From Branchiostoma floridae (Eukaryota; Chordata; Leptocardii; Amphioxiformes; Branchiostomatidae), in assembly GCF_000003815.2 (NCBI RefSeq), contig NC_049993.1, positions 9,378,307 through 9,442,306 on the forward strand: a stretch of 64,000 nucleotides of DNA, in the 5' to 3' direction. Shown in pieces: positions 46,801 to 64,000 of the stretch; the stretch's first letter is position 1, and every line of letters starts with the position of its first letter. A program made the position numbers and the translations under genes. Below the pieces are notes generated by a model, which saw only the letters and a list, made by a program, of their open reading frames with translations, was not told where the DNA came from and did not search any database.

Positions 46801-49800
46801 CATTTTTTTCTGTTTGCTTGTTTGTTGTTGTTCTTGTTTACTTCGAAAGATGCCATACATTGAGTGAATTTTTTTAGTTCTTCTGTTTGTCTGTGCATCA
46901 CCATTTACTGTAAGGGCAAACAAGTCGTCACTGCGGATTGGAATAGATTTTGAAATAGCTTCAAAACTGACTAATATAATAGGGAAAGTTTATGCCACAA
47001 CTTGACAATCACAACAACGTACGTGCCTAGTGATTGCATTCTCCCGACCGTTGCAGGACCAGTACGTGTTCATCTACCGCGCCCTGCTGGAGCAGCACCT
47101 TTACGGAGACACGGAGGTGGAGGTGGCCAACATCCACAGGCACATGCACAAACTCAAGGCGCCATCAGCCGACCCCAACGAGATGGGATACGAGGCGGAG
47201 TTCAAGGTATATAAAATTCTAAAGTATACTTCTACCTTGATGCATTCTCGTTGTCGACCAAATGCTGTCATGGAGCTTTTCAGTGAAGTGATCTCAATCC
47301 AGTTTAGCTCACTAAAGAGCTACTCTTCCACTGGTCATGGCAGAGTAGACAGACGCCATGTACAGTATTTACTGGTTCATTGCAAGGGAAAGTCCCCTAG
47401 CCCTTTTCGACAAGCACAACAAACATTAGACCACGACTTAACGTCCCGTCCTAAGGACTGCAACCATTTCCGGTAGCGTGCATGCCAGGTGAGCGAAACA
47501 GCCTGAAAAGAACTCAAGTCTTCTATAGCTAGTTCCACGGGCAGTGCCGCTAACCACTGGACTATGCACGCTACTTACAAACTTTTTCAGACTTTGGTGT
47601 ATACATACACGCATGTGTCAGTATGTAAGCGCCTCTGTAATGCAATGTTGTTCTTAATCACGGGCCATGTCTTCATACATTTTATACTTAATCCTTTTTT
47701 GTTATATACAGAAGCTGACTCGTATCCCAATCGACCGAGACAACATGCGGGCGGCCAACGAGCCTGCAAACAAGAGCAAGAATAGGGTCGTGACAACTGT
47801 GCCCTGTAAGTTACGTTGTTACTGATAAAGAAGATAGTGGATGCTATCTAAAATGTCTGAATGTCTGACTGTTTCCAAAATCATATTCAGCTGCTTGAGT
47901 AGCTGATTTTGGGCGTATCTTATTACCTGGATGTCTAACCTGAAGTTGATACTATTGTTGTTGTTGATGTCGCTAATCGAAAGTGTAGCATCGGCATATA
48001 CATCCAGAAAAAAGTCCAGGCAAACGTTATACGTTTCTATTTTCTAAAAAAATGAAGCCTAAGACTTACATGGCTGTTATCTTGGCTGACAGCAATTTTT
48101 CTTCCATTCCCCGTACAGATGACACCACCCGGGTCTTCCTGCCCCGAATCACCGGGGTTAAAGATTCAGACTACATCAACGCCTCTTTTATAGACGTGAG
48201 TAGCATGTTAAGAACAGCTTCAAGCCCTTTACCATGTTGCGTGTTTGGAAATATCACTTGTAGGATAGGAGCATCAATAATTCTGTCTCATGACAACACC
48301 CCTGATTAAAGTCAAGTGGTGAGATCATCAACCATAGCCTGACTAAAATCGAGCTCCTAGCGGCCTGCCTTGCTGCTGCCGCCACCTAGGAAAGAGAGAG
48401 GAGGCATTAACCCCAGGCAGTGAGAGATCGTAAAAACACAGGCAAAGATCAACAACGTATCTCGTAGCAAAGAAGAGGACCTTAGCTTAAACATTTATGT
48501 GTTGGTAGAGTTCATTCTGCAAGGATTTAATGGCAGTTTAGATTATGTTACTACAATCTAATCATGCTACGGACTAGTGGGCCAGTTTGCACTCAAGTAT
48601 CCATCAATATACAACGTACTACACTGATGTTTCTTTGCTTAGCACTCAGCATTCGGGAAAGAGTATGGAAGTTACACACACCACTACCAGTGGACTAGCC
48701 CCCTGCTGTAGTGATTGCCTTGTGTGGCCCAGGCATCAGGCGCGGTAGCCTGATTTAATCGCGCTTCTCAGGCCCGTCATACTGCCGCGCCGCGGGGAGG
48801 AGTCTACAAGCTCCGGATAGCGGAGTTTGCGTTACACAGACTACAGGCGCGGGAAGGGTTTAACTTTAACTACACTGATGTTGAATTCTTTACATATCAA
48901 GATGCATGTATGTGACTTTCTTACCAGGGTTATCGCCAGAAGGACGGTTTCCTGGCGACTCAGGGCCCGCTGCCGAACACTGTGGACGACTTCTGGCGAC
49001 TGGTGTGGGAATGGAAGTCCTACTCCATTGTCATGTTGACGAGGCTGACGGAGAATGGCAAGGTGTGTGACTTAAGAAATATGGCAATGTGTAGAAACCC
49101 TTATTGCAGTTGATTACAAGGCCTTTACATTTACACAGGTACAAGAAGAAAACAGTCTTACGTCTCTGTACATTTAGCCTGACTAAAATCGCGCTCCTAG
49201 CGGCAGGCCCTACAATTGCCAGAGGGGGTCATTAACCCCAGCCATCGAGAGATTGTGTAAACACAGGCTATTCCTACATTTACGTTATGTTAAGATTAAA
49301 CACCAACCGTTGTATTGTAGTCGTTTTGTTGTATGCAGGGAACACGACTTGTTTTTGTCCTTAATTATTTCTCTATTTGTGATTTTAGTAGAAGTGTGGT
49401 TATAATGATACTGCACAGATACTCTCCAAAGAAACATATCAATCTGCACTTACTAATGAATGAATGAAATAAATGTCTTCATTGTACATGTATGCCTCGA
49501 CGGGCTGGTACAGACAGCAGAAAAGCAGAAAGCAGAAACAACAATATAAACTTTAACCATGTGATGGTGCTAAGCTAACAGGGTGGTCAACATCTCTCTT
49601 TTTTGTACAAGTGTATATATAGGAACAGATAATTTTGATATACAAGTTTGTTTGTTTTTGTCTTGGTGCATCAAAAATGAATGCCATACCTCGTTTCTCT
49701 CCCACGTACCAGGACCAGTGCCACCAGTACTGGCCGGACGGCAGGGCTGAGTACGGGAAGATTAGTGTGGAGCTGAAGGAGACGGAGAAGTGCCCCTCCT

Positions 49801-51277
49801 TCATCCTGCGCACCTTTCACGTGGGGCACACCGAGAACACGGTGAGTACAGTCAGCCTCTTTCACGGCCTTCTACGGGCGCTGGCGTTTGTTGTTGGGGG
49901 AGTACATGTGCTGAATCGCAATTTTCAACAGTGTCTAGATCGTTACAGGTAAAACCCACTTCACATTTCCAAACCGGGGCCCCGCCGGGCAGTTTTCGAA
50001 CGAAAGGTGGTGAGTTTAGCAACATTTGCGACTCCGGATATGGCAGACTGGCTAAGCTAACGGGCACGAGATTGAGATTTTTTCCACCCATGGCTCAAAT
50101 TTTTGACCCTGGGAAAGGCACTTCACTAAAGTGGATACCTGACTATGGTTTTGGGAGTAAAGGGGGATGGAAGGAAATAGTTGTGCTCTGCCTTCTAGTA
50201 CCACGCCATACACAATTGCCCCTACGGCGTACCGTAATACTTGACCAAGTATCATCAACATCCTTTCTTGTGCTCCGCAGGGGCCCCCATTTCGAGTGAT
50301 TCGCCAGTTCCACTTCCGTGACTGGCCGTGCAATGGTGTTCCAGAAAACGGCGGAAAAGTCTTGGATTTGATTGGCAAGGTAGAGAAGCAGCAGCAGCAG
50401 TCTGGGAATGGACCAATCACCGTGCACTGCAGGTAAGACATATTGTACATGAAAAGCCATTGCGATACCTGAAAAGGGATGAAAGCTTACTAATAGTCTC
50501 AAGAAAGTGATATCGAACCAGTTTAGTCAGAGCTATTCTTCCACTGACGTGACAGAGAAGAATGCACAGTGTACAGTTTTTGATTATATATAAAGGCTCA
50601 TTTCACTGGGCAAATTCCCTTAGCTCTTTTCGACAATCACAATAAACAGAAACACCCATCAACCCATCGTTTCCAGCTAAGTCAGTTCACAAATGTACAA
50701 GTTTACGCATGACTGAACATATATGCACTTGTAGTTCCGGCGCAGGTCGCACGGGGGCGTTCATCGCCCTGAACACTGTCCTGGAGCGGGTGAAGGCTGA
50801 GGGGATCTGTGACTTGTTCCAGACGGTCAAGTCGATGCGGTACAGCCGACCGCACATGGTTCAGACTGCCGTAAGTTGATAGCCTTTAACAGGCTCCACA
50901 TGTCGCTGGTAACATTGTAAAAATTGGCCATATAACGTTAGATATATAGCATACCAGAGGCGTTAGCCGGCCAACATATTCTTGGAGATTAACTTCAGAA
51001 GAAGTTTTTGATGATCTGCAAAATTCACACAAATTCAGTGCCACCGAAGACATTGACAATTAGTATTTAAGAATCATTAGTATGTACAAACATTTCGTTT
51101 ATTTCAAGGGTCGGTGGACAAAAACGTTAACAATAATTTTGGGAGTAGCATGTAGTTCTTCTTTGACAAGTACGGGCACTAACTCGTGTTTATTTTCTGC
51201 AGGACCAGTACCTGTTCTGCTACCAGGCGGTCGTGGAATACCTGGACAGTTTTGACAACTATGCGAATTTCCAGTGA
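31762..51277 (+). CDS. Gene 3: EGF12-FN3x3 receptor tyrosine phosphatase with D1 and D2 (frame break in TM exon)
   Basis: Exons: 31762-31819, 32666-32785, 32993-33121, 33718-33846, 34432-34548, 34855-34983, 35144-35272, 35434-35562, 35871-35999, 36239-36367, 36737-36865, 37180-37308, 38684-38806, 38990-39295, 39512-39732, 40749-40815, 40926-41029, 41193-41415, 41606-41705, 42138-42284, 42727-42916, 43092-43134, 43373-43474, 43763-43908, 44201-44298, 44594-44681, 44886-44962, 45171-45207, 45344-45441, 45618-45743, 46057-46208, 46561-46693, 47057-47206, 47712-47805, 48119-48195, 48928-49062, 49713-49841, 50281-50432, 50735-50870, 51203-51277. The sum is 4,985 nt, one short of a multiple of three; the missing base is in the TM exon. 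The product would be a type I receptor that dephosphorylates phosphotyrosine through D1. The catalytic half resembles vertebrate PTPRA/PTPRE, whose ectodomains are tiny, so the EGF/FN3 ectodomain is unlike theirs. A 100-N gap lies in intron 1. Confidence 0.9.
32490..32629. other. CT microsatellite running into a 100-N assembly gap
   Basis: (CT)n from about 32490 leads into exactly 100 N (32530-32629), a placeholder of unknown real length. An exon could be hidden here, between the signal peptide and the first EGF of gene 3. Confidence 0.95.
32666..38806 (+). CDS. Gene 3 array of 12 EGF domains
   Basis: The first exon (32666-32785) is a classical EGF with CQNGGTC and [13 protein letters not shown]. 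The other eleven (32993 to 38806) are mostly 129-nt phase 1-1 cassettes starting D-I/V-D/N-E-C, the calcium-binding type, with the usual S-F-x-C-x-C-x-x-G-Y core. The exceptions are 34432-34548 (117 nt) and 38684-38806 (123 nt). Exons 35144 and 35434 share over 30 bp of identical intron before them (TTTCTGTTGCCTTCCTTGCA), showing a recent single-exon duplication. Tandem cbEGFs form rigid calcium-stabilised rods, so this is probably an extended stalk or ligand platform. Confidence 0.92.
34061..34103 (+). pseudogene. Relic of a cbEGF exon
   Basis: After GATGTCAG the sequence reads [19 protein letters not shown] codons. It matches the start and end of neighbouring EGF exons, with the middle deleted. 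It is too short for a domain. Confidence 0.5.
37563..38452 (+). mobile_element. Penelope-like element fragment with GIY-YIG endonuclease and inverted arms
   Basis: A 14-bp target-site duplication, AACTAAGGAATGTT, flanks the insertion (37549-37562 and 38453-38466). The plus strand encodes part of a GIY-YIG endonuclease ([26 protein letters not shown]), which among eukaryotic retroelements marks Penelope-like elements. The left third is an inverted copy of the right third, arms over 300 bp, so the minus strand also encodes the C-terminal part ([23 protein letters not shown]). The plus copy carries five T where the minus copy has four (near 38180), a frame break. No reverse transcriptase is present. 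It is inserted in the intron before the last EGF exon of gene 3. Confidence 0.88.
38990..41415 (+). CDS. Gene 3 three FN3 domains
   Basis: FN3-1 38990-39295; FN3-2 39512-39732 plus 40749-40815 ([33 protein letters not shown]); FN3-3 40926-41029 plus 41193-41415 (CTVTWSPP, then [20 protein letters not shown]). Exon boundaries and phases equal those of gene 2. A 90-bp stretch of the last exon (41297-41386) is identical to gene 2 at 27068-27157, although the first part of the same exon is strongly diverged. Confidence 0.87.
40156..40555. mobile_element. 400-bp fold-back MITE with inverted ends of about 60 bp
   Basis: The left end AATACACCTTTCTCACGCGG continues through GCCATGATAGATCTAAAACG; the right end is its reverse complement, finishing GTGAGAAAGGTGTATT. 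The interior is AT-rich and non-coding. It lies in the intron that splits FN3-2 of gene 3. Confidence 0.8.
41606..43134 (+). CDS. Gene 3 membrane-proximal module
   Basis: Exons 41606-41705, 42138-42284, 42727-42916 and 43092-43134 correspond to gene 2 exons 27315-28514 with the same phases (2, 2, 0, 1). Shared landmarks are [41 protein letters not shown] and FSASQYTTP. Confidence 0.82.
42458..42656. mobile_element. Fold-back MITE, CACATTTCCAAACC family (copy 2)
   Basis: The left end CACATTTCCAAACCGGACCC is mirrored by GGGCCCCGGTTTGGCAATGTG on the right (given in part). It is the same family as 11061-11224 and lies in a gene 3 intron about 70 bp before an exon. Confidence 0.65.
43373..43474 (+). 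CDS. Gene 3 transmembrane exon carrying a one-base frame break
   Basis: The entry frame gives APPPPDSF, then [17 protein letters not shown], and then runs to a TGA at 43471. The downstream exons need the next frame, which reads [10 protein letters not shown]. The gene 4 homologue (63648-63759) is in frame with the same VCGG...LLGII...ALVCC pattern, and its length leaves phase 2. Gene 3's exon is 102 nt where the phase demands a length of 3n+1, so one base is missing within about 43437-43452. If real, the protein would end inside the membrane helix and lose both phosphatase domains. Confidence 0.8.
43763..43908 (+). CDS. Gene 3 juxtamembrane exon with two YVN motifs
   Basis: The exon begins RRKRSKKP just after the TM segment, then has QYVNGG (Tyr codon 43803) and, after an acidic Asp-rich stretch, NIYVNV (Tyr codon 43884). 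Phosphorylated Y-x-N, and YVNV in particular, is the classical GRB2 SH2-binding sequence. Phase 2 in, phase 1 out. Confidence 0.8.
44201..47206 (+). CDS. Gene 3 phosphatase domain D1 (catalytic)
   Basis: Nine exons. They show the N-terminal wedge [26 protein letters not shown] (the pTyr-loop region), [45 protein letters not shown], the general-acid loop SWPDHGVP, the signature [10 protein letters not shown] (Cys in 46057-46208, Ser onward in 46561-46693) and the Q-loop region [12 protein letters not shown]. All catalytic residues (Asp, Cys, Arg, Gln) are present, so D1 should be active if expressed. The exon 46561-46693 uses GTGGTA as its donor, as gene 4 does. Confidence 0.93.
47288..47570. 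repeat. Dispersed repeat, related to 50505-50660
   Basis: AATCCAGTTTAGCTCACTAA..., TTCCACTG..., CCCTAGCCCTTTTCGACAAGC and AACAAACA recur in diverged form at 50505-50660 (CCAGTTTAGTCAGAGCTATT, CCTTAGCTCTTTTCGACAATC). The tail TAACCACTGGACTATGCACG is SINE-like. It lies in an intron of gene 3. Confidence 0.45.
47712..51277 (+). CDS. Gene 3 phosphatase domain D2 (probably pseudo-catalytic) and C-terminus
   Basis: Exon 47712-47805 covers the linker; exons 48119-51277 show [41 protein letters not shown] and HQYWPD. The general-acid loop reads DWPCNGVP (50320-50340), with Cys in place of the catalytic Asp. The signature is [12 protein letters not shown], so C-x5-R is kept. As in most receptor phosphatases, D2 is likely weak or regulatory. 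The protein ends DNYANFQ; a Tyr-Ala-Asn-Phe near the C-terminus is the GRB2 docking site of vertebrate PTPRA. Confidence 0.92.
48335..48444. mobile_element. Short MITE, TAGCCTGAC...ACACAGGC (copy 1)
   Basis: TAGCCTGACTAAAATCG at one end and AAACACAGGC at the other, with GCTCCTAGCGGC and CATTAACCCCA inside. A second copy is at 49175-49270. Both lie in D2 introns of gene 3. Confidence 0.6.
49175..49270. mobile_element. Short MITE, TAGCCTGAC...ACACAGGCTA (copy 2)
   Basis: Same ends and core as 48335-48444, about 840 bp away, here with the right end completing ACAGGCTA as the inverted repeat of TAGCCTG. Confidence 0.6.
49962..50005. repeat. Single end of the CACATTTCCAAACC MITE family (copy 3)
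   Basis: CACATTTCCAAACCGGGGCC followed by CCGCCGGGCAG matches the left arm of the copies at 11061 and 42458. I found no matching right arm nearby, so it is a truncated copy in a D2 intron of gene 3. Confidence 0.5.
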
Positions 51278-52004
51278 TCATCTACCCATTCTTTTCTTCT
51301 GTATCAGTTTAAATGTTAGGGACATGTACCGACGACGTTTTAATTTGTAGATTTGTTAAAGAAATCTTGAAAATAACCTCTATACTAAATATAATCAAAA
51401 CTGAGTAGCTCTGCTTCGAATGATATGGTCCTATGTAACAGCGACGATATATTTTCTTTGATACATTTATGGCGAATATATTACCTTTTGGGTTATTTTT
51501 TTTACATATATGTCATGTCCTTTTTTTGTATATTTTTCTGTAGGTAAGAAGATTCCACATTATGTTATCTGCTTAATTCTCTTACCTGCATGCCAAAACA
51601 ATGTCAGCTCTTTGTCATCCTTAAACCGAGAAAAAACTTCATCTTATCAAGCTACTCCCCGGCGCGCTGGCTTATATTGCACTATAAATGATTCAAACAA
51701 CTTACAGCTTTTAAACAGTAAGGTCAAGAACAATTGATGAAAAGCCCAGACATCCAAGAATATCTTAAAGGTATTTATTACGCACAAAACTGATGTGTAC
51801 ATGGATATAGGCGGCGCTTCCATGGTGTTACCTGGGCTCTTTGCGCGCCGGCTACAAATCAACCATTGTCATATCAACTCGTGTTTTGGAGACCCAAAAA
51901 GTTATTATGAATATAGGTGTAGACATATGGGCCTGTTTGGTCCTGTGTTCACTGGCTTTGGGCCTAATTTATTCTATATTTACGCATTTTACAACTTCGT
52001 AGTA

Positions 52005-54086
52005 TATACCCTATGAGAGCCCAATCTGCAGTACCGCTCTCGGCCGCGACCTGAAAAGTGACTAAGACGACCGTCAAATTGCCATATTTCGGTCTTTTCG
52101 GGAATGGGGAAATCGGGAAAGGCTCGCAAAGGGTTTGACATTTTTTGGCTTGTTTGACTTTGTTGTCCATAATAGAACTATTTAAAGTAAAAAAAATGCA
52201 CTATCATACACATTTCAATCTTAGACAAATAGATATTAGGTCATAAGTGATACGTTTTCTCTGTATTTTACATACAGTCTGAAGTAGCCGAGCTGCCTGT
52301 AAATTGCCATGCTCTAAAGGGCTACAACACGTAAATTTCCATCCCTTTGTTAATAAAAGACGACGATATCCAATTCAGCAGTGTATTGTCTGTCTATCAA
52401 TAGTTTTTCCTTCAAAATGCTGTAATGTGTGTGGATTACTTAACGGTGCAATACGCAGAGGAGTAGCACTTATTCATAAGGTTTAAAACTCTGACATGCA
52501 TTTCATCAAGATAGTTTTGCTATATAATCCAGTGCTAGTTGTGAATCTTATGTATGACTTAATTCACATGTCTCTAAAGTAATGGTTTGGGTTTCAACAT
52601 TGTTAATTGTCATATCCCTTGATTCCTTGCGTGAGTTTTCAATATGAACGTTGATATTAATGTGTATTCTGACTTTGAATAAATACCTGATCTTTCGAAT
52701 CAAGTACCGTTTTCTTCCTTCAAGTCAGTTCGTTTATCCAGCCTTAATTACAATCACTTTTCGGGTGCTCATAGATATAATTTATCTACTACATACCTAT
52801 TCGGAGTCAGAACCACAAGTGAAGGACACAACCTGTAAAACTAATATAGGCATTACCAAGGACGTCGGGCACAATATCGGCCAGCCCTCCAAGCTTTAAT
52901 ATTTAAACCTTACTTGGTAGCCTTCCTCTGATCTTGTTTGTGAGCAGGCTTAGTTTTTTTAGCTCTTTCAAAGTACTTATTTTAATTCAATGTTGAGATT
53001 TTTTCGGTGGCGTGAGGAATATGAAGTCATGATGATGTCCTTGAGACACAAAGTTCCCAACATGTGAACTAACACCTCAAAGCCACGAACATGACATCTT
53101 ATGTTAAAAGTCATGTATCGAATTATAATTCGCTATTTTTCAGATAGAGACAGCGTGTTTACCACAAGTCATGAGTTTGCAATCCCGTAGGGCATAGCAA
53201 GTTTTACTTGTGGTTTATTGCACATGATGAACTGCAGAATTATATATGTACAGTTTTCACATTTCAATAACAGCAGCTAACTACTTGCACAAAAATTACA
53301 CATGTACATCATAACATACATAAATCCGTCTTATATGAAGTGCGTAATACGTTATTTGATAAAAGCTAGGAACTATAAGCAGATTGCCAAATCTAAATGG
53401 ATTCATTATGATAATGACCAACTCTGTACGTACCCACTGTTCATCGTCATTTGTTATCAGTTTCTGTCACGTAACATAATGTTACCGCTATCCGTCCGTT
53501 TTGTTTATATAACATAAAAATAGTCTACTATAATTAGATATGATACAGTTTTGTGTGTCTGTCCTGTCCTGTCCATCCTCATGCCAGATCAGAGGGTCGG
53601 GGAATATGGTAGCGTCCAGTATCAGCCCCCTCCACTCTCTCCTGTCTCTGGCTCTGTGGGCGCACTCAGCCAGTGACTTGCCCATCCACGATCGGATGTT
53701 TTGTGTGTAGATAACGTGAAAATAGTCTATTATAATTAGATACAGTTAACACTTGTTTGAAATGTGAAAATATAAGTGACATTTAGTAGAGCCACTACAC
53801 TGAAACCCTTCTATCGGCAAACTATGAAGGAAACGTGACTTTTAACGGCCTAATATCCTGTGGATTTATTTGAGAAAACCTGAAATATTGTTATTATTGC
53901 TTCTAAAGGTAACATTATTGAAAACAAACCCAATTAAGCCTTAAAGAATTCAAACCCCTTTGCGAGCCTTTCACGATTTCCCCATTCCCGAAATGACCGG
54001 AATCTGGCAATTTGGCGGTCGTCTTAGTCACTTTTCAGGTCGCGGCCGCGAGTGGTACTGCAGATTGGGCTATGATAGGGGGTATA
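52005..54086. mobile_element. 2.1-kb element bounded by inverted repeats of about 135 bp
   Basis: The left arm 52005-52139 (TATACCCTATGAGAGCCCAA ... GGCTCGCAAAGGGTTTGA) is mirrored by the right arm 53950-54086, with roughly 90% visual identity; both contain CCTGAAAAGTGACTAAGACG. The interior has no transposase frame that I can see. It is most likely a non-autonomous DNA transposon. It sits near the centre of the inverted gene pair. Confidence 0.7.
53580..53690 (-). mobile_element. Remnant of a retroelement C-terminus
   Basis: The minus strand reads GKSLAECAHRARDRREWRGL, a pattern (H..A.DR..WR.L) typical of the C-terminal end of non-LTR retrotransposon ORF2 proteins. It is flanked on both sides by copies of an AGTCTA(C/T)TATAATTAGATA sequence (53521 and 53727), perhaps an old target duplication. 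Confidence 0.4.
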
Positions 54087-55380
54087 GTCTCTATTTGTAA
54101 AATGTGATAACATGCAGAAAAGTAAGTGTGAGCCCGTGCATTTTTTTAAAATAGATTCAGAATTTATTGTGTACATCTAGAATAATTATGAAGACTCTTG
54201 GTGACACAGAAGACCAATTTGTGGGCACTAAGTGAACACGTCTTGTACCACCATGTCCACCCGTTGAAGCGCCACCTACATTTGTGTTGAATATCAAATC
54301 TTGTACGTAATGAGTGATTAATGATATGTTTGAGTATCTTCCGTGTTATCATAACAATTCTGGCCTTTTACACAGCTATTCATCCCCTTGTATAGGACAA
54401 AGGACTGTCAGTGAAGCCAGGACCGCACCAGGAAAACATCACGATCTGTCACCCAAGTATCTACTTGGAGATCTTATCCGATTTCATATGGCAACTTTGG
54501 CCTTTTATCTAACTGTTAATTCGCTTACATAATGAGAATTTTGACACTAAGCAACAATGTGTTTCAAGTGAAAACAAACACCTACTATAATTCCTAAAAC
54601 CTTCTTTTTTGTGAAATCACAATGATAAAGGATTTATACATTGTTTATCGTATGACGAACTGTTTGTTTAATCATTCTTAAAATGGTCGAAATTTTAGCT
54701 TACGCTCACATCAATTTTGGGGTGTGGGAAGGATGTCATCCACAAAACAGATCCGGTATCAAATATGACACAACTGGACAAAGTGGCGTTATATTCACCT
54801 TCTATTTCTCAAATCGACAGTCAGCGTAACGTTGATGAATACATATCAATGATAAAGCAAAATCAAAACATGCATTCAAGATAATGTCGTGTGTATGAAT
54901 AGTATTACAGCGACAGGATGTATCTCGAAATAGCCTATAATAAAGTTTCTACTGTTTATAACTACGTACATATTGATGGACAGATTTGATATATCTTCCT
55001 TGTATATTTTCCCGTTCAATCATAACCCAGCAACTTCCCATTGTGCGCACTATAACAGCTATACCTACAGGCTTACATGTATGAACAGTCGGCTCAACAA
55101 AGCATTTTATCTTAGCTAGTCATATCACATAACATTCAAAAGCATTGATACTGTTACTATTAAGTCTGTTTACAGATTAGATATGTGCAGAAAAATACTA
55201 GCCAGTAGTACATGTACTTAGAGCTTTCTGGCAACATCTAAGTTATTGGTTATTAAACACAAACTTTTTTTAAATCCTAAATTGATTAAATCAAATTCAA
55301 ATTCCCTAGCATTGCAAGGAAATGTTTTCTTCAACCTGTCTAAATGTTGAAATAACATTGTGGACAACAGTGGCTATCTC

Positions 55381-55482
55381 CAAGCAGTGGTTGAGTCGCG
55401 GAGATATCCTCTTACGAGGAGGAGGAGCGCACCGGTAAATTTCCCGACAACTATTCTATCTCCGCGACTCAACCACTGCTTG
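55381..55482. repeat. Perfect 26-bp inverted repeat just downstream of the gene 4 stop codon
   Basis: 55381-55406 (CAAGCAGTGGTTGAGTCGCG then GAGATA) and 55457-55482 are exact reverse complements with a 50-nt loop. On the gene 4 strand the hairpin starts 22 nt after the stop codon, so it would form in the 3' UTR. It could be a tiny MITE or a structured UTR element. Confidence 0.75.
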
Positions 55483-55504
55483 AAGAGTAAACAGTGGGAC
55501 CAGA

Positions 55505-64000
<8,496 letters not shown>

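Larger units (their letters stand above)
51278..55504. other. Tail-to-tail spacer between genes 3 and 4
   Basis: No host exon is supported. The spacer holds the 3' UTRs of two convergent genes, a 2.1-kb fold-back element (52005-54086), a retroelement C-terminal remnant (53580-53690) and a perfect hairpin just after the gene 4 stop (55381-55482). Candidate AATAAA signals for gene 3 are at about 52353 and 52679, both already within the fold-back element, so the true 3' end is unclear. Confidence 0.6.

Overview
The window is animal (eukaryotic) genomic DNA. Its genes are split into many small exons with GT-AG introns, almost all in phase 1. The proteins are mosaics of PAN/apple, MAM, calcium-binding EGF, sushi/CCP and fibronectin type III (FN3) modules ending in receptor tyrosine phosphatase or tyrosine-motif tails. 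Introns and spacers are full of fold-back elements, retroelements and microsatellites, and one 100-N scaffold gap is present. This mixture best fits a cephalochordate (amphioxus, Branchiostoma). That assignment is inferred from gene architecture and was not tested by a search.

Layout: (0) 566-1038 (+), a MAM+EGF fragment of an upstream paralogue, followed by a possible solo LTR and a dead EGF exon. (1) Gene 1, 4314-15778 (+): PAN, MAM, CCP/EGF repeats, four EGF-like exons, transmembrane (TM) segment, short tyrosine tail; its first exon was not found. (2) Gene 2, 18825-29744 (+), complete, about 985 codons: signal peptide, PAN, MAM, EGF, CCP, three FN3, membrane-proximal module, TM and the same tyrosine tail as gene 1. 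An intact-ORF LINE sits in one of its introns. (3) Gene 3, 31762-51277 (+), about 1,661 codons: signal peptide, 12 EGF, three FN3 and a membrane-proximal module matching gene 2 exon for exon, TM, then two tandem tyrosine phosphatase domains (D1, D2). (4) Gene 4, 55505 to beyond 64000 (-): a phosphatase paralogue of gene 3, tail-to-tail with it, whose ectodomain lies outside the window.

The four genes form a tandem/inverted cluster of shuffled receptors. Genes 2 and 3 share the membrane-near ectodomain but differ in output. Genes 1 and 2 end in an ITAM-like pair of tyrosine motifs (YQTL, 11 residues, YQKL), whereas genes 3 and 4 end in phosphatase domains resembling the vertebrate PTPRA/PTPRE (R4) type, including a C-terminal Tyr-Ala-Asn-Phe. 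The layout suggests a paired receptor system in which kinase-coupled and phosphatase forms may see related ligands. This is inference; the domain content is read directly.

Two one-base frame breaks are visible by comparing paralogues: one in the TM exon of gene 3, one in the D1 catalytic exon of gene 4. They may be assembly errors, alleles or real damage. Repeats include two Penelope-type fold-back insertions with clear target-site duplications, several MITE-like fold-backs, a 2.1-kb inverted-repeat element between genes 3 and 4, and a composite repeat made of a 157-bp unit plus AT-rich units of about 126 bp.
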